Part shown: positions 17,107 through 26,546 of the stretch, one piece after another | How the letters are laid out: every line of letters begins with the position of its first letter | How positions within the stretch are numbered: position 1 is the stretch's first letter | Source of the DNA: Synechococcus sp. KORDI-52 | Lineage (GTDB): Bacteria; Cyanobacteriota; Cyanobacteriia; PCC-6307; Cyanobiaceae | DNA: 64,000 nt | Assembly: GCF_000737595.1 (NCBI RefSeq) | Contig: NZ_CP006271.1 | Span: 2,418,001 to 2,482,000, forward strand | Direction of reading: 5' to 3' | The notes under the pieces: model-generated | Databases searched by the model: none | Seen by the model: only the letters and a program-made list of their open reading frames with translations | What the model was told of the DNA's origin: nothing | Translations under genes and position numbers: made by a program

Positions 17107-18558
17107 TCAGTAAAGCTCCACTACGGCAGGCAACGTGACTCTGCGTTTGGCCGCTTCCCCACAGGTGCGCGGCGTGGGCAGCACCTTGCCGGGATTGGCA
17201 CGGTTATGCGGATCGAAAGCGGAACGCAACAGCCCCATTGTTTTCAGGTCGTCAGGGTTGAACATCCAGTCGAGATAGCAACGCTTATCAGCCCCGACGC
17301 CATGCTCGCCACTGATGCTGCCGCCTGCATCCAGACACACCCGGAGGATGGCGGCACCGAGCTCCTTCACGCTTCGCTCCACATCGGGCTGGTCCAGCGA
17401 ATAGAGGATCAGAGGATGAAGATTGCCATCGCCGGCATGGAACACGTTGGCCACCGGCAGGCCATGCTCCCGGCTGAGCCGCTCAATCGCCGCAAGCACC
17501 GAAGGAAGACTGCTGCGAGGCACCACACCGTCTTGAACGTAATAGGTGGGCGTAATTTTTCCCACCGCTGAAAACGCTGATTTACGCCCTTTCCAGAGCA
17601 CAGCGCACTCCGTGGGGGCCTGGGCCCGCCGCAGGGCACGGGCCCCTGCGGCACGACAAAGAGCGTCGGCCTGCTCTGCGGACGCCTGAACCTCTGCGAC
17701 TTGCCCGTCAAGCTCGATTAACAGAACCGCTGCCGCATCACGAGGGTATTCGTCGTAGCCGAAGAAGTCATTGACCGCGTTGATGGTGACGTTGTCCATG
17801 ATTTCCATCCCCGCCGGCAACAGACCGGAGGCGGTCACGGATCGAACGGCTTCCCCTGCCGCTTCCATCGTGGCGAAATCAGCCAACAGCACATTCACAC
17901 ACTCCGGTGCCCGGAGCAGCCGCAGAGTGATGGCCGTCGCAATGCCCAGCGTGCCCTCGCTGCCGATGAATGCACCGCGTAAATCAAGTTCGCAGGATTC
18001 CGACAATCCATTGCCCAATTGGGTTGTGGTTCCATCAGGAAGCACAACCTCAAGCCCCAGCACGTGATTGCTGGTGACGCCGTACTTCAGACAGTGAACC
18101 CCGCCTGAATTCTCAGCCACATTGCCGCCAATGCTGCAGACCACTTGACTGGAGGGATCCGGAGCGTAATAAAAGCCTTCTCCGGCTACGGCCCGCGTCA
18201 CCCAGCTGTTGATGACCCCAGGCTGAACCGTGACCCGATGGTTCGCCAGATCCAGGTCGAGCACCCGACGCATGCGGCTGGTCACCACCAGAAGCGCCTG
18301 CTGCTCCACCAGTGCTCCCCCCGAGAGGCCTGTGCCGCTGCCCCGAGCCACGAAAGGGACACCGTGTTGATGGCAGCAACGGAGCACCGCAGCAACCTGT
18401 TCTGTTGTTTCTGGCAGTACCGCCAGGGGCGGGCAGTGGCGCTCGAGGGTCAATCCGTCACAGTCGTAACTCAACAGTTCCTGACGTTTGGCCACAACGG
18501 CTCGAGGGGGCAGGCAGCGGCGCAGATCCCGCTCCAGAACTGAGAAGTCGTGGACCAC
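17107..18558 (-). CDS. glcD: Glycolate oxidase/dehydrogenase subunit GlcD
   Basis: FAD-linked oxidase that converts glycolate from photorespiration to glyoxylate. The 483 residues contain the FAD-binding PCMH motifs (PFVARGSGTGLSGGAL, DPSSQVVCSIGGNVAENSGG) and the C-terminal metal/substrate segment (HAGDGNLHPLI, GGSISGEHGVG). GTG start. It reads away from hemL with an intergenic region of about 135 bp between them. GlcE/GlcF are not adjacent. Confidence 0.9.
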   Translation of the reverse strand: MVHDFSVLERDLRRCLPPRAVVAKRQELLSYDCDGLTLERHCPPLAVLPETTEQVAAVLRCCHQHGVPFVARGSGTGLSGGALVEQQALLVVTSRMRRVLDLDLANHRVTVQPGVINSWVTRAVAGEGFYYAPDPSSQVVCSIGGNVAENSGGVHCLKYGVTSNHVLGLEVVLPDGTTTQLGNGLSESCELDLRGAFIGSEGTLGIATAITLRLLRAPECVNVLLADFATMEAAGEAVRSVTASGLLPAGMEIMDNVTINAVNDFFGYDEYPRDAAAVLLIELDGQVAEVQASAEQADALCRAAGARALRRAQAPTECAVLWKGRKSAFSAVGKITPTYYVQDGVVPRSSLPSVLAAIERLSREHGLPVANVFHAGDGNLHPLILYSLDQPDVERSVKELGAAILRVCLDAGGSISGEHGVGADKRCYLDWMFNPDDLKTMGLLRSAFDPHNRANPGKVLPTPRTCGEAAKRRVTLPAVVELY

Positions 18559-18693
18559 AGCGAACTCGTGCTGGTCAAAGACTACGCATCAAAAAGCGCG
18601 CGAAGTGGGGAATTAAGAAACACAGCAAACGGAACCGGACGTTCCTGAGTCAGGATGTTGCCGGTTTGCATCAGCCCTTTGGCGTCGGTTCCA

Positions 18694-19995
18694 GTGACAG
18701 CTCCCGCGTTGAACACCAGCCACTCCCAGGCCATTTTCGGCGCAGCACAGGCTCTGATGCCTGGTGGGGTCAGCTCCCCAGTGCGGGCGTTCAAGTCGGT
18801 TGGCGGCCAGCCGATCGTGTTCGATCGGGTCAAGGGTCCCTACGCCTGGGACGTGGATGGGAATAAATACATCGACTACATCGGCAGTTGGGGGCCTGCC
18901 ATTTGCGGACATGCCCACCCCGAGGTGATCGCAGCGCTGCAGGAGGCCATTGAAAAGGGAACAAGCTTCGGCGCTCCTTGTGCTCTGGAGAACACCCTGG
19001 CCGAGATGGTGATCGACGCTGTGCCAAGCGTTGAAATGGTGCGTTTCGTTAACAGCGGCACCGAGGCCTGCATGGCTGTCCTGCGCCTGATCCGTGCCTA
19101 CACAGGCCGAGACAAGGTGATCAAGTTCGAGGGCTGCTATCACGGCCATGCCGACATGTTCCTGGTGAAGGCGGGCTCCGGCGTGGCCACCCTTGGGTTG
19201 CCCGATTCCCCAGGTGTCCCGCGCAGCACCACCGCCAACACCCTGACGGCTCCCTACAACGATCTGGAGGCCGTCAAGGCGCTGTTCGCTGAGAACCCGG
19301 ACGCCATCGCTGGTGTGATTCTCGAGCCGATTGTTGGAAACGCCGGCTTCATCCAGCCAGAACCTGGCTTCCTCGAGGGCCTGCGGGAACTCACCAAGGA
19401 GAACGGAGCTCTGTTGGTGTTCGATGAAGTGATGACCGGATTCCGGATCAGTTACGGCGGTGCTCAAGCCCATTTCGGTGTCACTCCAGACCTCACAACC
19501 ATGGGCAAAGTCATTGGTGGCGGTCTACCCGTGGGCGCCTACGGCGGCCGCGCCGAGATCATGGGAATGGTGGCTCCGGCGGGCCCGATGTATCAAGCCG
19601 GAACGCTCAGCGGCAATCCCCTGGCAATGACGGCCGGCATCAAGACCCTGGAACTGCTCAAGCAGCCTGGCACCTACGACAAACTCACCGCCACCACCCA
19701 GAAGCTCGTGGCGGGCATCAAGGATGCCGCCCAGGACGCGGGCTTGCCGATTACCACCGGCAGCGTGAGCGCCATGTTCGGCTTCTTCCTCTGCGAAGGC
19801 CCGGTCCGCAACTTTGAAGAAGCCAAGGCCACAGACGCAGAACGTTTCGGCAGGCTGCACCGGGCCATGCTCGAGCGGGGCGTCTACCTCGCGCCTTCCG
19901 CCTTCGAAGCCGGTTTCACGTCCCTGGCTCACTCCGACGCCGACATCGAAGCCACGATTAACGCCTTCCGCGAAAGCTTCGCGGCTGTGGCCTGA
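18694..19995 (+). CDS. hemL: Glutamate-1-semialdehyde 2,1-aminomutase
   Basis: PLP enzyme giving 5-aminolevulinate, the committed precursor of chlorophyll, heme and bilins. The 433 residues are the usual length. The PLP lysine lies in [17 protein letters not shown] (K272), and other aminotransferase class III features are present ([36 protein letters not shown]). The start is the GTG at 18694, giving [11 protein letters not shown]; the frame extends upstream without a better start. Confidence 0.95.
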   Translation: MTAPALNTSHSQAIFGAAQALMPGGVSSPVRAFKSVGGQPIVFDRVKGPYAWDVDGNKYIDYIGSWGPAICGHAHPEVIAALQEAIEKGTSFGAPCALENTLAEMVIDAVPSVEMVRFVNSGTEACMAVLRLIRAYTGRDKVIKFEGCYHGHADMFLVKAGSGVATLGLPDSPGVPRSTTANTLTAPYNDLEAVKALFAENPDAIAGVILEPIVGNAGFIQPEPGFLEGLRELTKENGALLVFDEVMTGFRISYGGAQAHFGVTPDLTTMGKVIGGGLPVGAYGGRAEIMGMVAPAGPMYQAGTLSGNPLAMTAGIKTLELLKQPGTYDKLTATTQKLVAGIKDAAQDAGLPITTGSVSAMFGFFLCEGPVRNFEEAKATDAERFGRLHRAMLERGVYLAPSAFEAGFTSLAHSDADIEATINAFRESFAAVA

Positions 19996-20002
19996 TCATT
20001 CC

Positions 20003-20470
20003 GTGCTGGCCTCAGCACCCCCTCCACCTCCACTGGTTTGCACCATTCAGACCGTGGAGGCGCGGTGGTCCGGCCAAGCCATTCAGGGCATTCGTCAACT
20101 TGAACAACAGCAATTCCTGGTCAGGAGGGGGCATAACCCTGGCGTTCAACCGGAGACGGTGATCGAAAGCAGGCTCACACCCCTGGTGGAGCGCTTCAGC
20201 AGTTCCGGTGTTGAGAGCAGTGATCCGTCACGAACGACTTATCACTGGTCTTACGAAGCCCCCTTGGGCCCTCTTCAATTCCTTGGGCCCGGTGGTGTCT
20301 CCAGCACACCAACAAGAGACAGTCGTGTTGCGGTCAGTGGCGATCTGATGATCAGTGCGCAAAACAACTTTGAACTCAGCCAGCAATCCCGTCTGACCCA
20401 ATCCGCTGGAACTCAAACCGTGAGCAGCCTGATAGAAACAGCCCGTGGTCTCTGTTATGAGCAACGCTGA
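20003..20470 (+). CDS. Hypothetical protein, unknown family
   Basis: A 155-residue ORF with a GTG start just after hemL, in the same direction. It is soluble, with few hydrophobic stretches, a Pro-rich start (APPPPPL) and a QQ-rich region. No motif recognised. Its last 14 bases overlap the cytidine deaminase gene, suggesting one transcript. Start uncertain; a TTG a little later is also possible. Confidence 0.5.
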   Translation: MLASAPPPPPLVCTIQTVEARWSGQAIQGIRQLEQQQFLVRRGHNPGVQPETVIESRLTPLVERFSSSGVESSDPSRTTYHWSYEAPLGPLQFLGPGGVSSTPTRDSRVAVSGDLMISAQNNFELSQQSRLTQSAGTQTVSSLIETARGLCYEQR

Positions 20471-20918
20471 TTCCCTGCTGATCCCAGCTCGACAAGCAGC
20501 GAAGCACGCCCACTGCCCTTATTCGAACTTTCGCGTGGGGGCGACGGTTCGCTGTGATGACGGCACCGTCATTAACGGCTGCAATGTGGAAAACGCCAGT
20601 TATGGACTGAGCATCTGCGCAGAACGCGTCGCGCTCTTCACAGCAATCAGTCTCGGCAAACGACCGCTCGAACTGGCCGTGAGCTGCATCGATGCCCAAA
20701 GCGATTCAGCCCCAGGCGGGTCCCGGATGCCATGCGGCGCCTGCCGACAGGTAATGCAAGAACTGCTGCCGAGCGATGCCCATGTGTGCATCGATGGTGT
20801 GGGGACCATCCCACTCGAACACCTTTTCCCAGCACCATTTCAACTGGGCGATTCAAGCATCAACCAACAATTACAGCGAGACAATCGATATGATCCAAAG
20901 GATCCTCAAGCTCTTTAG
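20457..20918 (+). CDS. cdd: Cytidine deaminase, tetrameric zinc class
   Basis: Deaminates (deoxy)cytidine to (deoxy)uridine in pyrimidine salvage. The zinc site is CAE (54-56) with PCGAC (92-96), the three-cysteine type of tetrameric enzymes, and CNVENASYG supplies substrate contacts. The 153 residues fit. ATG at 20457 (MSNADSLL). It precedes a deoxyribosyltransferase/phosphoribosyltransferase pair transcribed from the other strand, forming a nucleoside-salvage group. Confidence 0.85.
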   Translation: MSNADSLLIPARQAAKHAHCPYSNFRVGATVRCDDGTVINGCNVENASYGLSICAERVALFTAISLGKRPLELAVSCIDAQSDSAPGGSRMPCGACRQVMQELLPSDAHVCIDGVGTIPLEHLFPAPFQLGDSSINQQLQRDNRYDPKDPQAL

Positions 20919-21075
20919 GCAAGGAGCTGACTCAGGCATGATTTAAGATCAAAGAATGATAAATCCGAGTCTTAAAAACACAATAAATACGCGCAGAAGC
21001 CGTCATCAGCGGTTGTTTATAAACAACCTATTAGCACAGACTGCCAGAGCCAATCGTTGAAGCCTCAGATCAAAA

Positions 21076-21549
21076 TTACGATTGAACCCAGCGGGCCAAT
21101 GCTTTCTGAGGATGACTGATTTCCGACAAATGGCTATACACATACTGCTCCCATTCCACTTCCGGCAGGCCTGCAAACAACATCAGATTGAGCGGGTAGT
21201 GCTCAGAATCAGTGCACTTGCGGAAATCATCGCGAAACAAAAATATTGGCTTCCCTAGAGCAATCGCAGCACCAAGCTCCACCATCACCCCTTCATCAGG
21301 TGGTGTTCCGTTGACAATGGCGAACAGGGCATCGGCATTACGAACATCCTGCAGATCCCGCTGGGCAACGCGATAAGCCCAACCCGGCTCCGCCAGATTC
21401 ACCTGACCGTTACGCGCAAAGGGCTCCCACACCTCCAATCCAAGGGCTTCCAAGGCCCCGATGAACTCCGGCAACAACAACCGCTTCCACTGGGCTGAAA
21501 AGCCGTAAGCAGATGCCAGATAAATCGTGCGTGCCGTGTTTTCGTTCAT
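21076..21549 (-). CDS. Nucleoside 2-deoxyribosyltransferase family protein
   Basis: Exchanges or hydrolyses the N-glycosidic bond of deoxynucleosides. The 157-residue protein shows the family pattern: YLASAYGF at the N-terminus, the RVAQRDLQDVRNADALFAIVNG segment, DEGVMVELGAAIALGKPIF with likely nucleophile Glu-91, then FRDDFR. Its ATG overlaps the stop of the phosphoribosyltransferase gene by 4 bases, so the pair is coupled. Confidence 0.75.
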   Translation of the reverse strand: MNENTARTIYLASAYGFSAQWKRLLLPEFIGALEALGLEVWEPFARNGQVNLAEPGWAYRVAQRDLQDVRNADALFAIVNGTPPDEGVMVELGAAIALGKPIFLFRDDFRKCTDSEHYPLNLMLFAGLPEVEWEQYVYSHLSEISHPQKALARWVQS

Positions 21550-21941
21550 CCCAGGCCACGGGAGGTGCGATAAGCCTGCTCATCGGCACGGGCCTGGTCA
21601 AGGTTCTCCCACGGGAACACCAGCCATTGCGATGACTCGACAACCACAGCTGCCGTCCACCAGTCAGGACACCCCTTGCTCACCCACACGGCAAAAGTGG
21701 CGTCCGGCACCTGAGCCTTTAGTGCCTGCAACGTGCGTCCGGTTTCATAGACATCGTCCACAATCAAGGCTGATTGCTCTGGTGATGACAGCAAGGGCCG
21801 AGCGATGGCATGGCTCAGCGCAACTGCAAGGCACAGACCGCCCCGGGGGACCCCGTAGACCCCGGTTACAGCGGAATCCGCAAACCGTGAGGCCAATAAC
21901 TGCACAGCCTGATCGAATTGGGGCCAGCTGAGTACCTGCAT
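21546..21941 (-). CDS. Small phosphoribosyltransferase-domain protein
   Basis: A 131-residue protein with the PRPP-binding signature ALIVDDVYETGRTL (58-71 of this start) and GVPRGGLCLA. Type I phosphoribosyltransferases transfer ribose 5-phosphate to purine or pyrimidine bases; the substrate is unknown. Start is uncertain: ATG at 21941 fits the fold, while ATG at 21959 or a codon at 21995 would extend it. It is coupled to the deoxyribosyltransferase gene. Confidence 0.75.
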   Translation of the reverse strand: MQVLSWPQFDQAVQLLASRFADSAVTGVYGVPRGGLCLAVALSHAIARPLLSSPEQSALIVDDVYETGRTLQALKAQVPDATFAVWVSKGCPDWWTAAVVVESSQWLVFPWENLDQARADEQAYRTSRGLG

Positions 21942-21976
21942 AGCCGGAGAATGGCACATCGACGCAGTGATGCCCT

Positions 21977-22231
21977 TTGAACCGAGACATCCCACCCCAG
22001 GAACAGAACCGTAAATGGTTTCGCAGCCATCTGCTCTCCCGCGAACTGGAATTGCAGGAGCTGTATGACCTGCCGCAGGAAGAGCTGGATCTACTGATGG
22101 CCGAGACCGCTGAGATCCGCTCAGATCCAGAAAATCGTTCCCGCAGTCACGGGCGCTGGTGCACCGCGGGTTATGTGCTGGAACTCGCTCGAATCATCGA
22201 CGCTCGACGCTCCCGGGAACACAACAATTAG
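21977..22231 (+). CDS. Small conserved-looking protein, unknown
   Basis: An 84-residue, highly charged protein with a TTG start, transcribed away from the phosphoribosyltransferase gene across a 35-bp gap. Features: LSRELELQELYDLPQEELDLLMAE helix, then a basic RSRSHGRWCTAGYVLELARIID segment. No family recognised. Confidence 0.55.
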   Translation: MNRDIPPQEQNRKWFRSHLLSRELELQELYDLPQEELDLLMAETAEIRSDPENRSRSHGRWCTAGYVLELARIIDARRSREHNN

Positions 22232-22254
22232 GCGTGGCCTCTCAGCCATGCAAC

Positions 22255-23244
22255 TCAAGTCCAATGCATCATCAAGGAGTCACGAGCGTTTTCAAAACGT
22301 CCCAACCATGAGCGACGAAACTGAAAATCTTGACGGAGCAGTTTCAGCACACGTTTCTGATAACTGACCTTGCAGGGATCTGAAGCAAGCAGTTGCTGCG
22401 TGGACTTAATCTCTCGATGAATCGTGCTACGCCGGTAAACCTTTTGTATCTTCACAACACTATCGCGCAATACTTGTTTGGCTGCTTCAGGGTCACCTTC
22501 AACGTCGTTCCGAAGATGATCCAACATGGTTCGATCCAAAGACATGCGGTAAGGATCAAGCTGCACAGGCATTGCATTGAGAGCATTCAACAGAAACGCC
22601 ACGCGGGCATGACGGCTTGGGAAATCCATCGCTCCCGCATCTGCATTCAGCTTCACGGGCTTGCGACCTGAGCTTTGCGCCAAAGTTCGCTTTACCACAC
22701 CGCCCTCTTTCAACAAGAGGTCATCGAGACCGCGAAGGTAGTAGTGCTGAACAGGGAATTGCTGTCCCTGAGCAACCCCCAGACAGCGCCCTGAACCGAT
22801 GGTATTGGACGCGTGAAGACGAAGCCGCTTGAGCGCGGTTGTTTTGACAATCGATTTCACCTGAGGGAAAACAAAAAATCGCTTTTGAGGGGCTTCGAAA
22901 AAGTCGTCGTTCATCGATGCCGTCAACCTCCAGGGCATCAGGAGAGATTCGATGTTCTCCTCGTCCAGGAAAGAGAACAAATCTGGATGCAAATATTCAT
23001 CAGCATCGATAACAGCAACATAATCTTCACGAATTGATTCCTGAACAGAACCAATCCTCTGGCCATCAGACTCGTGGAAGACAATTCCATTTCTCGAAAA
23101 AATTTCGCGACACAATGGAGCAGCTCCAGGAGCAAGCACCGGATAAAAAGCCTCTACTCCAATGCGGCGATGATGGTCAATAAATGACTGCAAATAGGGA
23201 GCCTCGCCATCAAAGACCCGAACCGCGACAGCGAAGCTGCTCAC
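22255..23244 (-). CDS. Glycosyltransferase, GT2/GT92-like
   Basis: The 329-residue protein has a GT-A-type layout: N-terminal FAVAVRVFDGEAPYLQSFIDHHRRIG, and a DADEYL acidic motif for the metal and nucleotide sugar. Base composition is more AT-rich than neighbours, consistent with transfer of surface-sugar genes; that is inference. GTG start at 23244 (TTG one codon earlier). Likely role in cell-surface glycan synthesis. Confidence 0.65.
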   Translation of the reverse strand: MSSFAVAVRVFDGEAPYLQSFIDHHRRIGVEAFYPVLAPGAAPLCREIFSRNGIVFHESDGQRIGSVQESIREDYVAVIDADEYLHPDLFSFLDEENIESLLMPWRLTASMNDDFFEAPQKRFFVFPQVKSIVKTTALKRLRLHASNTIGSGRCLGVAQGQQFPVQHYYLRGLDDLLLKEGGVVKRTLAQSSGRKPVKLNADAGAMDFPSRHARVAFLLNALNAMPVQLDPYRMSLDRTMLDHLRNDVEGDPEAAKQVLRDSVVKIQKVYRRSTIHREIKSTQQLLASDPCKVSYQKRVLKLLRQDFQFRRSWLGRFENARDSLMMHWT

Positions 23245-23450
23245 CAAAAAACAAAATCTTCAAATAAATTACCACAAACCTCACATAACTCATATTTCTT
23301 TCAGAGTTCTACAGCAACGAATCGGATCACCGAGAAGCAAACGCTCTGGACAGAAATCCACCCCGATCAGAGGTGGCCGAGCTTCTGTGTCAACCCACAG
23401 CTTGACGCAGGCCTGGCATCCTCTGAATTGCAGACATGACCTGCTGTTAA

Positions 23451-23948
23451 TCAGCGATAGTTCTCAAACTGCAAAGGAACATCAAGCTCATCTTCCTTGC
23501 CCTTAACAAGCTGAATCGCAGCCTGCAGGTCGTCCTTGCTCTTGCCCGTAATCCGCACACTTTCACCCTGGATGGCCACAGTCACTTTCTTCAGCTCATC
23601 GCGAACCATCTTGCTGAGTTTCTTGGCAATGTCCTGGTTGAGCCCCTTGCGCAGCTTCACCACTTGCTTCACCCGATTGCCTCCCGCTGTTTCAGGCGTT
23701 TGAAAGTCAAAAATCTTGAGTGAAAGGTTGCGCTTGGTGGCCTTGGTGCGCAACACATCCTCCACAGCCTGCAGCGTCATATCACTTGCCGTGGTGATCA
23801 CCAGCTCCGTCTCCTCCAGATCGATCTCAGTGTTGGAATCCTTGAGGTCATAACGATTCCCCACATCGCGACGCACCTGGTCAAGGGTGTTCACCAGTTC
23901 CTGACGATCAAAGTCAGACACCACATCGAAGGAATACGTACTGGCCAT
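23451..23948 (-). CDS. YajQ-family nucleotide-binding protein (UPF0234)
   Basis: The 165-residue protein matches the YajQ fold from MASTYSFDVVSDFDRQEL to VPLQFENYR. Members bind nucleotides or cyclic di-GMP in some bacteria; the cyanobacterial role is unknown. ATG at 23948; the frame continues upstream without support. An intergenic stretch of about 200 bases separates it from the glycosyltransferase gene. Confidence 0.9.
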   Translation of the reverse strand: MASTYSFDVVSDFDRQELVNTLDQVRRDVGNRYDLKDSNTEIDLEETELVITTASDMTLQAVEDVLRTKATKRNLSLKIFDFQTPETAGGNRVKQVVKLRKGLNQDIAKKLSKMVRDELKKVTVAIQGESVRITGKSKDDLQAAIQLVKGKEDELDVPLQFENYR

Positions 23949-24047
23949 GTCACGAAGGTGTCGATCACCCAGTTTAGAAAGCCAACGCCCCCCACACATT
24001 TGAAGAGACGCCAGGCCCGTTAGGGTCCCACAAACCGTTCGGATGCC

Positions 24048-24464
24048 ATGACACCCGCATTTGCCTGGGCGCTCTGTCTGATGGGAGCTGTCGTGATGGT
24101 GAGCATCGTGCTCACCGGCGCAGGAAGAGCAAAAGCAGATTTCACGATGGCTGATCTGCAAGCACCACGGGCGATGTTCGAACGGCTGCCCGCCTTTGGT
24201 CAGCGTGCCGTCTGGGCACAGGAGAACAGCTGGGAAGCTCTGACTCTGGGCGCTCCTGCGATGCTGTTGTGCCTGATCAGCGGTGTCAACAGCCCAGCGG
24301 CAAGTGTTGCAGCCTGGGTCTGGCCGGCCATCCGTTTCCTGTACCTTTTTGCCTACGTCGGCAACATTCCGCCCCTCAGAGGACTGTGCTGGGCAACGGG
24401 AGTCACGGCCGTCGGCGTTTGCTACGTCGAGGGACTAAGGGCCGTGATCCGTGCAGCTGCTTGA
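24048..24464 (+). CDS. MAPEG-family membrane protein
   Basis: The 138-residue protein has four hydrophobic helices and the loop residues typical of the MAPEG family (RAVWAQENSWEA; NIPPLRG). MAPEG includes glutathione transferase-like membrane enzymes; the substrate here is unknown. ATG start. The stop abuts the convergent DprA-like gene. Confidence 0.75.
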   Translation: MTPAFAWALCLMGAVVMVSIVLTGAGRAKADFTMADLQAPRAMFERLPAFGQRAVWAQENSWEALTLGAPAMLLCLISGVNSPAASVAAWVWPAIRFLYLFAYVGNIPPLRGLCWATGVTAVGVCYVEGLRAVIRAAA

Positions 24465-25001
24465 TCAATCGAAATACAGAAGACTCACAACCTTTCCCAT
24501 ATCTTCTGCAGTGCGAGCACTGGCCAACAGCGTTTCACTGTCGTGAAAGGCGAGGCAGATCAACTGATCACATCGGTTGATGATTTCCTGGTTGCACAAA
24601 CTGCTGGCCATCGGCAAGGGCAGATCATCCTGCTCAGGCTTGTCCACAAGGTGCAATACACGATCCAGGAGATCTCTGATTTCAGGGACCTGACGGTCAA
24701 GGCTTTGAGGCAACAGCACGGTGAGCTTGGAGGGATCCACCTCCAGACATCCTCGAATCACTGCAGCATTTACCCCCTGGGAGCCAGATGTGACCAGGGA
24801 ATGTCCTTCCTGAACGAGAGAGCGAGCCACGAGCTCGATCAAATGAACTGCCACAACAGGAACATGGCGGCTGCCCAGGATGGCGATCCTTCGCTGGCTT
24901 TTGTCTTGCAAAAGTGCAAGTTCCTGAGCAAGCGTGTCGACCCGATCCAGAGCCGGCAGATCCAGTGACTGACCCAAGGAAAACCCGCCGCCTGATTTCA
25001 T
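24465..25001 (-). CDS. DprA/SMF-like Rossmann protein
   Basis: The 178-residue protein has a nucleotide-binding Rossmann core like DprA: AILGSRHVP, ARSLVQEGHSLVTSGSQGVNAAVIRG, and LLYFD at the end. It lacks other DprA domains. It lies 16 bp after the P-loop/DRTGG gene and is probably in one operon with it. A role in DNA uptake is not shown by sequence; a LOG-like nucleotide-binding protein is an alternative. Confidence 0.65.
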   Translation of the reverse strand: MKSGGGFSLGQSLDLPALDRVDTLAQELALLQDKSQRRIAILGSRHVPVVAVHLIELVARSLVQEGHSLVTSGSQGVNAAVIRGCLEVDPSKLTVLLPQSLDRQVPEIRDLLDRVLHLVDKPEQDDLPLPMASSLCNQEIINRCDQLICLAFHDSETLLASARTAEDMGKVVSLLYFD

Positions 25002-25017
25002 CGGAAGTTAGCAACCA

Positions 25018-26115
25018 TCAAGCGTGCTGAACGGTCAGGTTCAATGCATTGAAGAGCTGATCAAGCTTGCAGTGCTCCTCAACAAGACGGAAGGCGTAGG
25101 TGGCCTTCACGGCTTCATGCAGCCTTACGTGACCGAAGGCCTGCTCAATCACTCCAACTGTAGCGAGAGTGTCGTGCTCCACCTTGAGCAGAGGCACATC
25201 CAGTTCTTCAGCACGATTGATTAACTGAGGCAAAGGTTCCCCTGCTCCGGTGAGGATCAAACACTGGGTTGAAGCCTCAAGAGCAGCAAGTTGAATATCG
25301 GTGCGATCCGCCCCCGTGACGACAGCCATGTTGCGTCGTTTTCGGAAGAACTCCATGGCCGAATTCACATTCATCGCACCGATGCTCAGGGTTTCCACCA
25401 GCAGTTCTTGCCGTTCCTGACAGCAAATCACGCGTGCGTTCAGACGCCTCACCAGCTCGCCGACAGTGACGCTGCGAAGCAATGGGGAACGGGGCATAAC
25501 TCCGAACACCTGCAAGCCGAGGCCATGCAGAGCAGGCACCACTTGACGCTCCAAACTCTCGACCTCCTCTGGGGTGACTGCGTTTAAGACAACACCGACC
25601 AGGCGATCTCCCAGGGTCTGCTTGGCCGCCAGAAGTGCATCAACACTGCGACTGTCCTGCCACAGGTGCACCAGCACAACCTGGGCATCAAGGCCTGTCG
25701 CCAGCTGCGGAAGGCTGAGGCCATAGAGGAGTCCCTCCTGCAGGCTTCCCGCACATTCCAAAAGCGTGAGACCTTCCCCCGTCTGAATGCGCTGGCGCAG
25801 CTCCTCGAAGCCTCGTCCGGCTTCCAGCTCACCCTGGCCGAGGCGTTGAGCAGCTGTTGTGGGGGACAGCAGATGCATCGATGGAATCAGACGCTCAGGT
25901 GGCAGATTCAGCGTTTCACCAACAAAGCGAACGTCGTCGTCAATCAGAGGTTGCGGTAACGGGCCCTGATTTGGATCCCAATCCAGGCTTGTGGCCAAAG
26001 GTTTGCCGAAGCGAATTTGCTGTCCGGCACGGGAAAGCTGTTGGGCGATCCCAAGAACGAGAGCCGACTTTCCACTGAACGGCTCACACGATCCGATCAA
26101 CAGTGTCGTTCCCAT
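25018..26115 (-). CDS. P-loop/DRTGG-domain protein (phosphotransacetylase-family N-terminal type)
   Basis: The 365-residue protein has a BioD/cobyrinate-synthase-like N-terminus with P-loop SCEPFSGKSALVLG and an ECAGSL segment, then a DRTGG domain (IGAMNVNSAMEFFRK, VTGADRTDIQLAALEA). Such proteins are found in front of phosphotransacetylase or as separate regulators; here it is not fused to Pta. ATG start. It is co-transcribed with the DprA-like gene. Confidence 0.75.
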   Translation of the reverse strand: MGTTLLIGSCEPFSGKSALVLGIAQQLSRAGQQIRFGKPLATSLDWDPNQGPLPQPLIDDDVRFVGETLNLPPERLIPSMHLLSPTTAAQRLGQGELEAGRGFEELRQRIQTGEGLTLLECAGSLQEGLLYGLSLPQLATGLDAQVVLVHLWQDSRSVDALLAAKQTLGDRLVGVVLNAVTPEEVESLERQVVPALHGLGLQVFGVMPRSPLLRSVTVGELVRRLNARVICCQERQELLVETLSIGAMNVNSAMEFFRKRRNMAVVTGADRTDIQLAALEASTQCLILTGAGEPLPQLINRAEELDVPLLKVEHDTLATVGVIEQAFGHVRLHEAVKATYAFRLVEEHCKLDQLFNALNLTVQHA

Positions 26116-26141
26116 GGAGGTATTGCCTGTCGTTGGTGAAT

Positions 26142-26510
26142 CTAGGCCTGCTCAGGAGAATCCCGGCGCTCAACCAACAACCACTGCCAGAACCCATTGG
26201 GCAGATCCGGTTCTGGGTGCTGCTGATGGGAACGATCCATCAGCCAATCCACCAGTTGATGGGTAATCACAGAGAAATCAATGTCTCCTTCGGGATGACC
26301 GGGAAAACGGAGCACGCACTCAAGCCTCTCAAGGGGTGCAGCGACACCGTTCCAGCGAAGTTCATAGGTATAGCCGTCGCTCCCAGCGACTGGACGACGC
26401 CCCTTCAGCCCACCTTGGCCCAGGATCTGCAGAGCTGCGGCGAGATCTGTTTCACGTCCGACACCGCCGCAATAAGGAGCGAACAGAACCTGTTGAGCGA
26501 CGTCTGACAC
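26142..26510 (-). CDS. EbsA-like protein, possibly type IV pilus related
   Basis: The 122-residue protein has LFAPYCGGVGRE, a GGLKGRRPVAGSDG turn and a closing LITHQLVDWL-like helix (here VITHQLVDWLMD). This layout resembles the cyanobacterial EbsA family, which is required for type IV pilus assembly and biofilm control in Synechococcus elongatus. The match is from memory of family shape, so it is tentative. GTG start. pilT is in the same window at 34283. Confidence 0.45.
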   Translation of the reverse strand: MSDVAQQVLFAPYCGGVGRETDLAAALQILGQGGLKGRRPVAGSDGYTYELRWNGVAAPLERLECVLRFPGHPEGDIDFSVITHQLVDWLMDRSHQQHPEPDLPNGFWQWLLVERRDSPEQA

Positions 26511-26546
26511 AGCTGAGGCTTTGCTCTTGATCCAATCCCCTCAAGG

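Noticed and set aside
23365-23400. A tRNA-Ser-like D-arm fragment in the gap downstream of the glycosyltransferase gene
   Set aside because: No anticodon arm or acceptor stem accompanies it, so it is likely chance.
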